Source of the DNA: Ligula intestinalis
Taxonomy: Eukaryota > Platyhelminthes > Cestoda > Diphyllobothriidea > Diphyllobothriidae
DNA: 64,000 nt
NCBI GenBank assembly: GCA_036362985.1
Contig: JAYGXS010000009.1
Span: 26,577,079-26,641,078, forward strand
Direction of reading: 5' to 3'
The stretch's first letter is position 1, and every line of letters begins with the position of its first letter. Shown here in pieces: positions 1-9,315 of the stretch. The position numbers were made by a program, and so were the translations under genes. The notes under the pieces were generated by a model. The model worked only from the letters and a program-made list of their open reading frames with translations. It ran no database searches and was not told where the DNA came from.

Positions 1-535
1 TGCCGTACCTTTATTTGGTTTCTCATGTCAGTCTGGCACCGCCGTGTAGGATGACTGTTGGCGGCGTTCGACTGTTTCGCACTGTGCCAAAATTATAAAT
101 TTGGAAAAGAGGTGGTGGCATATCGGCTGCCTCTATTTGGAAGCACAATGTGGATTAGTTAGAAGAAGACGCTATCTCTGGAACCGTTCCAGAGAACGCG
201 TCTTCTTCTTCTTCACAACAAGAACCTGGGACACGCATATTTGTTTCTATTTATGGATTAGTTAGCTTTGCGTTTGAAGTCTAATGCAGATTAAAGTAAT
301 GCACCATGTGGGTACGAAGCCAAAGTAGCATTTCTGTTGAGTGGATGCCTCCCACCCAAAGGCTCTTCAGCGATCACCGCTAGAGTTGAAATGCTCTTGC
401 AACTCCTCTTTTGGATCAAAATGGCTAAACGTGTTCATTTATTTCAGTATTGAGTTTTATATGCGGTATGGAAGTCAGAACGAGCGGATACCAGCTGGTT
501 CGCAATGGCTTTTATAGTAAACAACCCAGCTGCGT
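1..535. other. non-coding, repeat-derived, with a short hairpin
   Basis: No exon or domain is recognisable here. Positions 161-210 form a foldback: an AGAAGAAGACGC arm and its inverted copy GCGTCTTCTTCTT enclose a second palindrome, CTCTGGAAC paired with GTTCCAGAG. Upstream exons of the erlin gene could lie here or further left, but I could not find sequence resembling the SPFH domain. Confidence 0.5.
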
Positions 536-540
536 GTAGA

Positions 541-695
541 TAGTATTGCCGGCAAGGACCAGGGAGACTGGAATGCCATTTCTGGCTTATTAGCCGTCGT
601 CAGCTAGTCATACCCAGACCCAAGTGGTGTCCAACTAGAGCCTCGAACTCGCGACTTTTTTGATCCGAGTCAAATGCCCTGATTATTGACTGGCT
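541..695 (-). repeat. tRNA-derived SINE copy
   Basis: On the minus strand a tRNA-like head carries a B-box-like block (GAGTTCGAGGC). It is followed by a tail that recurs through the window: GGCTAATAAGCCAGAAATGG, then a CATTCCAGTCTCC block. Related copies are at 696-790, 3945-4000, 36236-36330, 57664-57835, 57968-58125, 61228-61350 and 61489-61600. The promoter boxes and shared tail suggest a RNA polymerase III SINE. No end duplications were resolved. Confidence 0.6.
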
Positions 696-790
696 AGTGA
701 CAGCTAGTAAGCCAGAAATGGCCATTCCAGTATCCCTTGTCTTTACCGGCAATGCCATCTGCCTACTACCAGCTATTACGGCTGTCCGGG
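696..790 (+). repeat. SINE tail, inverted relative to its neighbour
   Basis: This copy of the shared SINE tail (GCTAGTAAGCCAGAAATGG, then a CCATTCCAG block and CCGGCAATGCC) lies head to head with the minus-strand copy at 541-695, so the two form an inverted pair. Small open frames across it are not protein-like. Confidence 0.55.
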
Positions 791-1169
791 CCTCTGTTGA
801 AACCCAAGGCAGAGCGGGACAGATTAGTTCCGTTAACGGTCAGGCGAACGTTCATCAAAGAATGCCAACTGCATGTGTCACACTCGCCCGTTCCACGCTT
901 AAATTCCACGTTTTCATAGGGTCAAAGTATGGTCGACCCTGATCCCATGTCAGTTAGAGTGCCACAAAGGCCACTTTCTAAACGAACTGTAAACTTGCTT
1001 GAGACAAGATAAACTGGCCAATTAAATTTCGGCCTATAGGGATGGAATCTGATAGGTAAATAAAGCATGAACGGTTAGTCTGATATGTAGGTGCGCATAG
1101 TGAGGGGGAGAAGTTATTTAAAAGTTCAGATTCGAGCGTGATTAAACTGCAACACAAGGGAGAGCAGTC

Positions 1170-1290
1170 AAACATGCAAGGCTGCTTAAATAGTTCTGAT
1201 TTCCTTCTCCGTATTGCAGCGGCCTCTGCAAAGCGTAGAAGACGTCCGCTCGTCGCTTGAAGTACGACCTTACATGCAGTCATTGAGCCC
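1170..1290 (-). pseudogene. Penelope-like element endonuclease C-terminal remnant
   Basis: The minus-strand translation contains SGRLLRFAEAAAIRRRKSEL, which resembles the conserved LLRFAEALAI tail that follows the GIY-YIG endonuclease domain of Penelope-like elements. Nothing else of the element is recognisable nearby, so this is an isolated relic. The assignment rests on one short block from memory of the family. Confidence 0.5.
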
Positions 1291-1780
1291 ATAATAGAGC
1301 CAGTACCCACCGGGTGCTTTGTAATTGGACTCTAGGGTATCCTATTTTCTGCTCTTAGCAGCCACTTCGGTATATGTTCAACCGACCGATTGACACCGTC
1401 GTGAAATTGTCCGACATCAATCACTTCTACGTATTTCGTTGCCTCTACTTTTTTATATTTTATCCTTGGAAAACAATCCTTCCGCCATAAGGAATTGCTT
1501 GTAGAGAGTTTCGTCTGCTTGTTATCTACTGTGGACGTTAGAATGACCGACATCAGTGGAGGTCCACATATCGGATTGCATTTATCCCCGTCCCGGTTGT
1601 TCTATTGACGGAAGGCTTTGCATACTTAATTAAAGCACTGGCTGTGTACGTTTCCCGTTGTAGTTTAGGCGCAAAAAATACTCAGGTTAACCTTTTGGTG
1701 AGAGGTTAGCATATTAGTGTCAGTATTAAATATAACGACCTACTGACTGAATATAAGTAACTATTTCTTCATACCTTTAG

Positions 1781-2283
1781 AGGCAGAGAAGCAAGCAGAA
1801 GTGGCAGCTATCGAATGGCGAGCTCGCCTGTCCGCAAAGGAGAACGAGCAAGCTATCAGCGCCATCGAGGATGCTACAAAAAAGGCACGTGCAAAAGCCG
1901 AAGCCGACGCAGAGTTCTATCGGGCAGCCCGTCGTGCCGAGGCCGACCAGCTACGTCTGACTCCTACTTATCTAGAGCTGGAGAAGTATCGAGCGTTAGC
2001 TCAAAACTCCAAAATATACTTTACGACGCTGGCTCGTGACCCCCTACTGGTCAAGAGTGGCAGTGCCGATCAGAAATCCTCAGAAGGGTCGCCTTCACTG
2101 TTGTCCGGCCTCAACACCTCAGACCTCCTTAACACAGTGATGGAGACCGCCTCTTCTGTGGGCAACAGTGACGTGCTGAAGGGTCTTTTGACCGAAGTGC
2201 TAACGACTCTGGCTGGAAATTCGGACACGAAAAATGAATCTAATCAGGCAGAAGCAGCAGACAATGATTTAGATGAGCCGTGA
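1781..2283 (+). CDS. ERLIN: erlin (ERLIN1/2-like) terminal exon, partial gene
   Basis: Erlins are ER-membrane SPFH/prohibitin-family proteins that form large ring complexes and recruit RNF170 to degrade activated IP3 receptors. This exon encodes the C-terminal third. A splice acceptor (pyrimidine tract then TTTAG) ends at 1780. The frame then reads AEKQAEVAA, a long charged helix (ISAIEDATKKARAKAEADAE), and the diagnostic LTPTYLELEKY plus NSKIYF motifs, close to the same region of human erlin-2. After that comes a Ser/Thr/Leu-rich acidic tail of about 75 residues, unlike the vertebrate tail, ending in DNDLDEP and a TGA. The first codon is split, with two of its bases in this exon. The N-terminal membrane anchor and most of the SPFH domain must lie upstream of the window. 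Confidence 0.88.
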
Positions 2284-3559
2284 TAGGTCTTTCACCGGCA
2301 CTTTGACCGGCTGTCTCCTCCATGTTGACGTTTTCTATTGGGTCTACGTTTGCAATGATTGAATCCCATGCTCCATTTTTTAGCTCGTGTCCTATGAATA
2401 TATTATCGTCCACTTTGTATTACAATTTGCGCTCTGGGCAAAAGATGGAACTGAAGGACTAAACAAACTTGGTCTGAGGATGATGTGTCGTCGCGGTAAA
2501 CCTGATCCTAATCAGTTCAGCATGTTATGTTGTATCGTGTAATTCACTCTCATGGTGTTTGTTACCGAGACTCCAAGAGATGAGTGTTGAGGTTCGAACT
2601 ATAGTTTTACAGTCACGAATGGAGTAACATTGGGCGGGGTCGGTAATTTGACCAACTAAAATTACACCAAGCGCGTTGTTTTACTAGACTTGCCTTGCGC
2701 AGTAAGGGTTAACTGACATTTTTAAGCCGATTTTCTGTTAGAAATTTGAACCTTATTTGAGTTTTGAAATTTTACTATTGTGCTGCAGCATCGCAAGTTA
2801 TCAATCAAGCCGGGATGTCGGTTTTTCATGTTTGCGTATTTCCAACGGCTAAGGAATTAGAAATAGGTGAAAAACGTCCTACTAAGATTATGCAAATATC
2901 TTTATTATTGTTAATGTGTACCGCAGCTGGCCGTACAATAAATAATTGCCGAAATTACCGTATTTTTTTGTATCCATTTAACAGCCAAATAATTTTTCAA
3001 CTTTTATATTGGAGTGGGTAACTTTCGGTATTGTAAAAACTGTTTCGTCCCCCGAATAATTTTCAATTCGGGTTGCAGTTGCACTAGCATTTAAAATTTC
3101 CAAGCTATAGGCTTTATACTTCACGTACAAGAACAGGCATACATGTAGGGCTCATAAGGTCTCGCAGTGGATGTGGAGCATGTTGCATACTCCATAACCA
3201 GCATTTATTAACGGATAGGTACGATCCTGTCTTAAAAATATAATAATAGTAAGCCTCTCCTTAACCGACCGAGAGCCCTTTTCGGAGCATTACATTTGAA
3301 GACGTACTCTTCTGTCAAATTAGTACGAACGTTAGTTTTGGGCATTTTTTTCATGTTGTGGGATGGGAGGAGATGGGGACGTGAACAGTTGTTGTTACTG
3401 TATGTCTTTCGACCGTGGATATAGCAGTCTGGGAAGCATGGTCCGCTGGCAGATGTCGTGAACTTGGCACTTGTATAGGGTATCTTTTCTTGTCCTATAC
3501 CCCGCGATAGGGTAAGCAGTGCTGTCCGTGAATAAGTTTGTAGCGAGGAGTTTGGGGAG
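2284..3559. other. erlin 3' flank and intergenic sequence
   Basis: No coding signal is seen. An AATAAA hexamer at 2938-2943 is the first plausible polyadenylation signal after the erlin stop codon, which would give a 3' UTR of about 0.65 kb; this is inference. The remainder is AT-rich with short chance open frames. A block at 3430-3480 resembles one at 4625-4670, suggesting an old repeat. Confidence 0.4.
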
Positions 3560-3860
3560 GAATAGTGGCAGTAGCGTACCACAGAAGTGTTCGTGGTAGT
3601 AGCAGCAGTCGGAATACTAAGATTAGTATTAGGAGTAATTCAAGTTTTAGTGGTGATAGTAGGTACCATAGTATTATTAGTAGTCCTGAGAGCAATTATA
3701 GTAGTAGTAGCAGCACTTATACTGCTACTAATTCGACTACTAGAGCTACTAATAGATCTATGGTACGTTCTACTACTACTCCTAGCATTACTACGGTAAC
3801 TACTGCTAAGAATCCTCCTGCTACGGTAACTACTAATACAAAGGCCTACCGATTATAGGA
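3560..3860. repeat. degenerate trinucleotide repeat with a strand switch
   Basis: From about 3560 to 3715 the plus strand is built of GTA/TAG/AGT triplets. From about 3715 to 3850 it switches to the complementary ACT/CTA/TAC triplets, so the tract can fold back on itself. The long open frames across it (Ser/Thr-rich on one strand, Val/Leu-rich on the other) are artefacts of the triplet period and are not annotated as genes. Confidence 0.85.
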
Positions 3861-4330
3861 CAGACGCCGGGGACGCTCACCTGATTTCATCCGCCGGTGG
3901 AGACGGTTATCGGAAGGTGGCCGCTAGGCCGAGTCATAGCCTGCAAATAACAGCTAGCAAGTCAGAGTTGGCCATTCCAGTCTCCCTTGTTTTTGTTGGT
4001 AGGAGTGGTAGTGGCACTAATACTGATTATACTAATAGATCTACGGTAGTTCCTACTACTAATCATAGTATTACTGCAGTGCTACGATGAAATACCAAGA
4101 TAAGTAGAATTACTGCTGCTACGATAACTATAACTACCCGGGCCGTAAATGGTGTGGACCACAAGGGCCACGTTCATCTGGTTTGGCCTGCCGGTCGAGA
4201 CAATTGTCGGGGGAGGTGTGGCCACTAAGCTGAATCTAGCGCCGAGAAGCCACGGTTGCGAGTGGGGCATCAGCTGTGCGTACCCAGATGGCGTAGTCCA
4301 AGATGGCTGCCTCAAGCGGCCATCTTCTGT
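3861..4330 (+). repeat. second unit of the trinucleotide/GC-rich tandem duplication, with SINE tail
   Basis: A SINE tail lies at about 3945-4000. From 4000 to 4140 the ACT-type triplet block recurs (the shared stretch CTAATAGATCT is present at both 3750 and 4035). It is followed at 4150-4230 by a GC-rich segment that aligns with 3868-3935, sharing GCCGGT, GAGAC and GTGGCC in order. The arrangement is therefore a diverged tandem duplication of a unit of roughly 350 bp. Confidence 0.6.
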
Positions 4331-5898
4331 CGGTCCTAGGGGAGTTAAATTTCAGATGTTTTCGGGACGTTTAAAGAAGTTCCTTGTCTCTTGTCCTTGA
4401 TTCTTCGCAGTCACTGGGAATAGTCTCTTGGACAGAACCAATTTATACGAGATGGCTGCTCCATCGCAATTGTGATTGTTTCCGCTGCTTAGCCTGAAGG
4501 GCTAGAAATTTCTCCTCAGCCTATAGTACTGAGATGGGGCTCAATAAAATCCAGGACCCGCTGCTGTAGAGCGGGAATCGCGAGAGATTCACCACAAATA
4601 ATATGGTGGCGAGTCTACGAACCAGGGTCCGCTAGCACAAGTCACGAACCCAACATTTGCATAGGGTACCTATACAACATATCCAGTGTAAAATGGAAGA
4701 CGCTATGCCTCAGAGCTCCCTTACAAGTGGATGTGGGAACGAAATCTTAGGATGATGCCTTGACCGAGCCCTGCCAAGTACCTTCTCAACGGCAGGGGTT
4801 CAGGTATTGTTATCAAACAACTCGGTCTTGCACGGGAAAAGTATGGACAGGTTGCCATCTCAAACCATCTCCATGCGCATCTTCTTATTTACTTGCTCTT
4901 GTGGAGCAGGGCGTATTTGTCTCACGAGTCAGCGCTTACCCAAAAGAATGAGGGAACACTTCTGGATGATTTATAAGGTCTCATAAACCTATCTTAAGTC
5001 CCTGGGTCAGTGTCTGCCGGCAACAGCGATGGCGACCACTATCAGTTTGAGGAGGCCAGTCTTTTGTGCACAAAAAACCTCCCACAAGCCCCGCGGCTGT
5101 CATAAGCAACAGCTGCTTAACCGTCCGCGCATAACCACCGCATAACAAGCCTTCACTTAATGCCCCCCCCCCCCCAGCCTATTCCCAAGATTCCCTTGTT
5201 TGAAAAAAACGAACAGGTTTTATGAGTAAAACCTATACCCGTACGCTCGCCAACTGCCCTTTTGAGTTTTGTAAATTCAGAAAACGAAACGACCGTCACT
5301 TTGGCTAAGAAGACTGTACTCATAAACGCTACTCGAATGTGTACACTAGAGGGAAGGTTGGGAGGAGGCTACGGAGGGGGGGGGGGTGGAGGCGGCACAG
5401 GGGGTTCCCTGTTGTGCAGGGGGATGCTTCTGGTAGCGAGCCAGATCCACGTTCCCTGACCTCGGCACCTTTTCAGCATCACGTCACTCGGCAGCTGGTT
5501 GAACACAGCAGCACAGTCGGCGCCATCGATCGTCGCTAAGAGTGAAACAAAGTTAACATGCATGCTCAATCTCTGATGCTCAATTACACACAATTAGCCC
5601 GATGTAAGGAAATAATCTACTAGGCGAACAGTTATGAACTGTGTGTCGGAGATCGTGTCCCCATACATTGGAACAGTCTCCGAGCGTGTAAGCTGGTTCC
5701 ACGCCATGGCTACGACTGGTCTCCACAAAGCTGTAAAAACAGTTTAAAGGACCACATCTGGCAAGGAATGTGCAGTAAATTAACAATTGCTAAGAAAAGG
5801 CTTTGCGAATCAAATAACAAGTATACTGATGCAAAGATTTGCCAACAATTCGATAAATCCCCACGAAAGGAAGGGCGATGTATGAAAAAGTTGCTTAC
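4331..5898. other. no gene recognised; homopolymer tracts
   Basis: No domain or bounded exon was found. There is a run of 13 C at 5163-5175 and a run of 11 G at 5376-5386, opposite-strand equivalents about 200 bp apart. Apparent Gly-rich or Pro-rich frames over the G run are low-complexity artefacts. Confidence 0.5.
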
Positions 5899-6050
5899 CT
5901 CGGTTTTTATGTTCGTAAATGTGTGAACGGGCTTGCCATGTAGCATAGCTTGGACACATTTCCATTTCGGTAGGCTCATACAGTTCATTTGCTTCTTGAA
6001 CTGCAAATTTGGCCTGCACTTTGCGGATACTAGGAGTCGGGCTTGCTTCA
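5899..6050 (-). CDS. candidate internal exon of an unidentified gene
   Basis: On the minus strand, CCGCTTTCAG ends at 6051 and a donor GTAAGC begins at 5898, so a 152-bp segment is bounded by canonical splice signals. One frame is open throughout and looks like ordinary protein. It encodes about 50 residues including SIRKVQAKFAVQEANELYE and SYATWQARSHIYEHKNR. The exon would begin with one base and end with one base of split codons. I do not recognise the family and see no partner exon nearby. A second open frame across the same bases cannot be excluded. Confidence 0.35.
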
Positions 6051-6087
6051 CTGAAAGCGGAAATTGTGAAAATAAAGATCTCAAACA

Positions 6088-6750
6088 ATGATTAGGATGC
6101 AGACAAATAATAAACAGACATCCACTGTTTCCCAAACTGAGCTGCTTAACATATCAACCCATTTTGAAGCCAGCCAGTCAACCGCACAACCGCAACTGGA
6201 ATGAAAACGAGGACCGCTATTTTGTTAAATCTGACCACACAACTGTGCGTATTTGAGACGGAAGAGTCTACAACGCGAAAAGAGTTAATTTTAAAACCAC
6301 AAATAATTGCATTGTGACGGCCCTCCTTTATTACCTATCTTGAAGATTCCCATTGTTGTTTGTTGGTTCAGACATACTTGTTGAAAATAAGCGGGGATGC
6401 AATGGGGAAGCAAATTCAAAAATTACCTCAATGAGACACTCTCCTCGTCACTCGTCTCCTCAAAGAGCAGAAATCCAATCCGTATCGAGGGCCGGAAGAG
6501 GAGACTTGGAAATTGCTTCTGTAGAACATACTGAAACCGATTCCTCGCTTCTCATGCGTGGTAGCATTACCATATCCACATCGGTCGAATTTCCCTCTAA
6601 GAAGCTCTCTTCGTTCGCTCCCCGGTAGTTAGCATACTTACGCTCAAGCTTCCTTGCCGTCGGAATTTGGATGACTTTTGTAACCATCGTCTGGACAGTC
6701 AGGGAGTACTGAAATGACATCCCGCCAGACAATCTTCGTGATGCAGCCAC
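6088..6750 (-). repeat. unknown coding-derived module, copy 1
   Basis: The minus strand encodes a block with ANEESFLEG, STDVDMVMLPRM, SEESVSVCSTEA and SKSPLPA, preceded by SLTVQ. The adjoining segment 6088-6548 matches 7123-7567 as a direct repeat of about 450 bp, sharing for example the motifs GGATGCAGACAAATAATAA and CCTCAATGAG. Related coding blocks are at 6880-7070 (plus) and 8229-7440 (minus, interrupted). Only the downstream part of this copy carries stops, and the family is not one I recognise. It may be a decayed gene family exon or ORF1-like transposon coding. Confidence 0.5.
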
Positions 6751-6879
6751 AGCATAGCTAGCGAGACCTCACAAGACTGTCGAAAATCCAGACATGCGAT
6801 TTCCCATGTCGAGACGGCGGCTACTCAAGCCCTCGAAATGTCTGCGGTAAAGAAGTTTACACGTAAGGATTCTGACTGC

Positions 6880-7122
6880 CGGGGATTTGACAATGATTGC
6901 TTCTTGGAGGGGCCTTCAACTGATGTGGATATGGCAATGTTATAGAGTATGAGTAGCGAGGACTCGATTTCTGTGGGTTCTACAGAAGCATCTTCTAAGT
7001 CTCCTATCTTAAGGCCCCGAATCAGGATTGAATTTGTGCGTAAGGAGTTGGACTCGCTTAACTTAAACCGAAAGCGTGAAAAAATGGTAAGGGGACCATG
7101 GAAATCTCCTCAAGCTCTTAAA
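6880..7122 (+). repeat. unknown coding-derived module, copy 2 (inverted)
   Basis: The plus strand reads CFLEGPSTDVDMAML, a TAG stop, then SMSSEDSISVGSTEASSKSP and RPRIRIEF. This is clearly related to the minus-strand blocks on either side. It therefore sits as an inverted copy between two copies of the other orientation. Downstream it runs into the GGATGCAGAC block shared by copies 1 and 3. Confidence 0.5.
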
Positions 7123-8229
7123 CAACGATTGGGATGCAGACAAATAATAAGCAGACGTTAACTGTTTCCAAAACTGGGTTCCTTCAAATATTAACACAGT
7201 TTGTTGCTAGGCAGTAAACAGCCCAATTGCAAATGGAAAGAAAAAAGATTGCCATTTTGTTGAATCTGACCAAACAGGTGTGATTATTTGATACGTATGA
7301 GTCTAAATGGTAACTGTCGTATATTTTGAAAGCAACGATCATTGCAGTGTGGTGGCTCTTATTAAATGCCTACTCTGGGCATTCCCATCATATTGTTTTG
7401 GCTCAAACAGACTGGTTGAAAATTAACGGGATGCATCAAGGAAGCAATTTCGACGATTACCTCAATGAGGCCCTCTTCTCGTCACTCGTCTCCTCCAAGG
7501 GTAAAAATTCGATCCTCGTTGAGGGTCTGAAGAGAGACATAGAGCTCGCTTCTGTTGAACCCACTAAATGGAGTATAGGAGCTAAGGCTACGACGGTAAT
7601 GGCCTTAACACCTACAATCTTCCAGACCCTGGTTCCTTAGGAGATTGGAGAGAAGACGGTGGAAAGGCGAGAGTAGACGGAACAGTGTATTGTTTACAGA
7701 AAAGTTATGGGAAAGTTGCCAGTTCATCCGGCATGGCTGTTCGGCCGGAGGGCGCATGAGCGCGCGGCCTCCAACCTGTCTCGCTCAGAGCCGATTTCCA
7801 AGTGAGTTCTTTGAGTAGTCGGGCCAGAAGACAGAGAGAGAGATAGCTTTCATTGGCTAGGTCGGCCTGGAGATTTTGGGCAGAGAGGCAACTTGCGTCG
7901 GGCACGCGTGCAAGCTCCCCATTCGTCGCCTGGTTTTTGAGCGTGGATGCGGGGACCGTGATTGGCTGATCGAGACGTCAAAAACCGCGTCGGTAAGCCG
8001 TTGGGAAAGGGCACTTCGATGCGAGCTAGTCAGCCAGGCACGAGCCGCTACAGGAGTCCTCACTACCCATGCTGGGTAAACTTGCCACATCTAGATCAGT
8101 GGAAGGCTCCTCCTCCTCACGCGCAAACTTCTTTATTCTGGAAATTTTGAGAGCTTTGGTAGCCACTGAATGGACATGCGAAACCGCGTGTTTCGACTTC
8201 CGCACAGTCAACGAGTGCAGAAAGGCCAT
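7123..8229 (-). repeat. unknown coding-derived module, copy 3, split by an insertion
   Basis: On the minus strand the block EEEEPSTDLDVASLPSMGSE ends near 8058. The continuation VGSTEASSMSLFRPSTRIEF, then LPLEETSDE, resumes below 7570. Between them lies a 478-bp insertion. Rejoining the flanks across one GGAGT copy restores the order seen in copies 1 and 2. The N-terminal part (SLTVR...) also matches copy 1, which starts SLTVQ. Confidence 0.55.
7575..8052 (+). mobile_element. non-autonomous insertion (family with copies at 11.08 and 45.3 kb)
   Basis: This 478-bp insertion lies between two copies of GGAGT (7570-7574 and 8053-8057). It begins ATAGGAGCTAAGGCTACG, runs through a shared block containing TTCCAGACCCTGG and CTTAGGAGA, and ends in a GC-rich part finishing CCGCTACA. 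The same order of blocks is seen at 11083-11410 and, on the minus strand, in the insertion at 45288-45898. No transposase is encoded and no convincing terminal inverted repeat is visible, so the class is not settled. Confidence 0.6.
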
Positions 8230-8787
8230 CTCGTCAGGCGATGGTCGTGATGCCAGTTCACCATAACTGGTCTCGCGATATTTCAGGGAGGCGTGCGATG
8301 TAGAGGTCGTTGGGGCCGTGTGGATTGAGAATCAGGGTCGGGGTAGCGACAAGGATAGTAAAACTGCTGCGCTCCGTTGCTGGGAGCATCCCCTTGTCCA
8401 GCAACCGCAGGATACCTACCTGAAGGACGACAGATAAACACGACGCTATAGTCGAGGAAGTATCTGAGGCTGAGAGGCTGACTGTCTGCCCTGCATCTTG
8501 ACAACAGCCTAGTCTCGAAAAATATGAGCGAATTTCAACATCCGTCTAGACCGCGTCCTTCTAAAGATTGAATAAATTTATTTTCGAATTAGATGTCCAT
8601 CGGTAAATTGTGCAAGCTAAGGCAACTACTGTTTATTAGCGAGCGTGTGAATTTCAAATATAAGGCCGATAAATACCTGCTTAGTTGAACGAAAGCTACA
8701 CTTGTACTGTACTGTTCAGCAGATTTTTTCAGTGCATGCATGAGATGGATTTCTCGAATGCGAGAGAATACTCGTATTCCAGGAATT

Positions 8788-8991
8788 TCTATTGGTAAAG
8801 GAGACATATGGTCGAACACTGGAACAAAATTTATTTTTTCCTGAGCTTTCGAGCTCTTACAAGAGCCCATCGTCAGAGGTGAAACAGCAACAAATGTGGA
8901 AGCTGCTTGGGGCGTGTGTACAATAACTAAAATTTTGAACGTGCAGAAAATCAATAATTGTGTGTGCTGCCGACTTGCCGCTGAGGGCTGT
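8788..8991 (-). repeat. left arm of a 204-bp inverted repeat, Penelope-like 3' end
   Basis: This arm is the reverse complement of 9112-9315 with about 3 mismatches in 204 bases by my alignment. Read on the minus strand it matches the terminal part of a Penelope-like element, by comparison with 39060-39250. The arm carries a hammerhead-like motif at 8834-8884. Minus-strand sequence continues to about 8589 with an open frame of uncertain meaning. Confidence 0.8.
8834..8884 (-). ncRNA. hammerhead-ribozyme-like motif
   Basis: This is the same sequence as the plus-strand motif at 9219-9269, in the opposite arm. It has a CTGACGA core, an 8-bp helix II capped by two bases, then GAAA and AGCTC, with the predicted cleavage between 8843 and 8842. 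Confidence 0.55.
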
Positions 8992-9315
8992 CCTATGACT
9001 TTTTTAATTGCTCATCCCTCCCACCATAATTATTACTTGCTTTGTTGACGATTCTATTTCTGTAAATATTTCCACACAACCTGTCGATCTTGCCTACTGG
9101 CACTGGCTAGCACAGCCCTCAGTGGCAAGTCGGCAGCAAACACAATTATTGATTTTCTGCACGTTCAAAATTTTAGTTATTGTACACACGCCCCAAGTAG
9201 CTTCCACATTTGTTGCTGTTTCACCTCTGACGATGGGCTCTTGTAAGAGCTCGAAAGCTCAGGAAAAAATAAATTTTGTTCCAGTGTTCGACCATATGTC
9301 TCCTTTACCAATAGA
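8992..9315 (+). mobile_element. Penelope-like element 3' fragment (loop plus right arm)
   Basis: From 8994 the plus strand aligns with the minus-strand 3' region of the Penelope fragment near 39.1-39.4 kb, sharing TATGACTTTTTTAATTGC, ATTTCTGTAAATATT and CAAGTCGGCAGCA in order. The part from 9112 is also the right arm of the inverted repeat. The element is truncated at its 5' side, with no reverse transcriptase or endonuclease here. Confidence 0.7.
9219..9269 (+). ncRNA. hammerhead-ribozyme-like motif
   Basis: The catalytic core reads CTGACGA at 9227-9233. One extra T follows, then helix II: GGGCTCTT (9235-9242) pairs with AAGAGCTC (9245-9252). GAAA is at 9253-9256. The palindrome AGCT then forms a minimal helix III, with C at 9260 as the predicted cleavage base. 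Helix I starts with CCT (9224-9226) pairing with AGG (9261-9263), then a TTT/AAA segment after an internal loop. Penelope-like elements are known to carry small type I hammerheads. The extra base beside helix II departs from the textbook core, so activity is not assured. Confidence 0.6.

Noticed and set aside
3565..3858. Ser/Thr-rich and Val/Leu-rich open frames of up to 116 codons
   Set aside because: They are produced by the triplet period of a degenerate microsatellite and its strand switch, not by coding selection.
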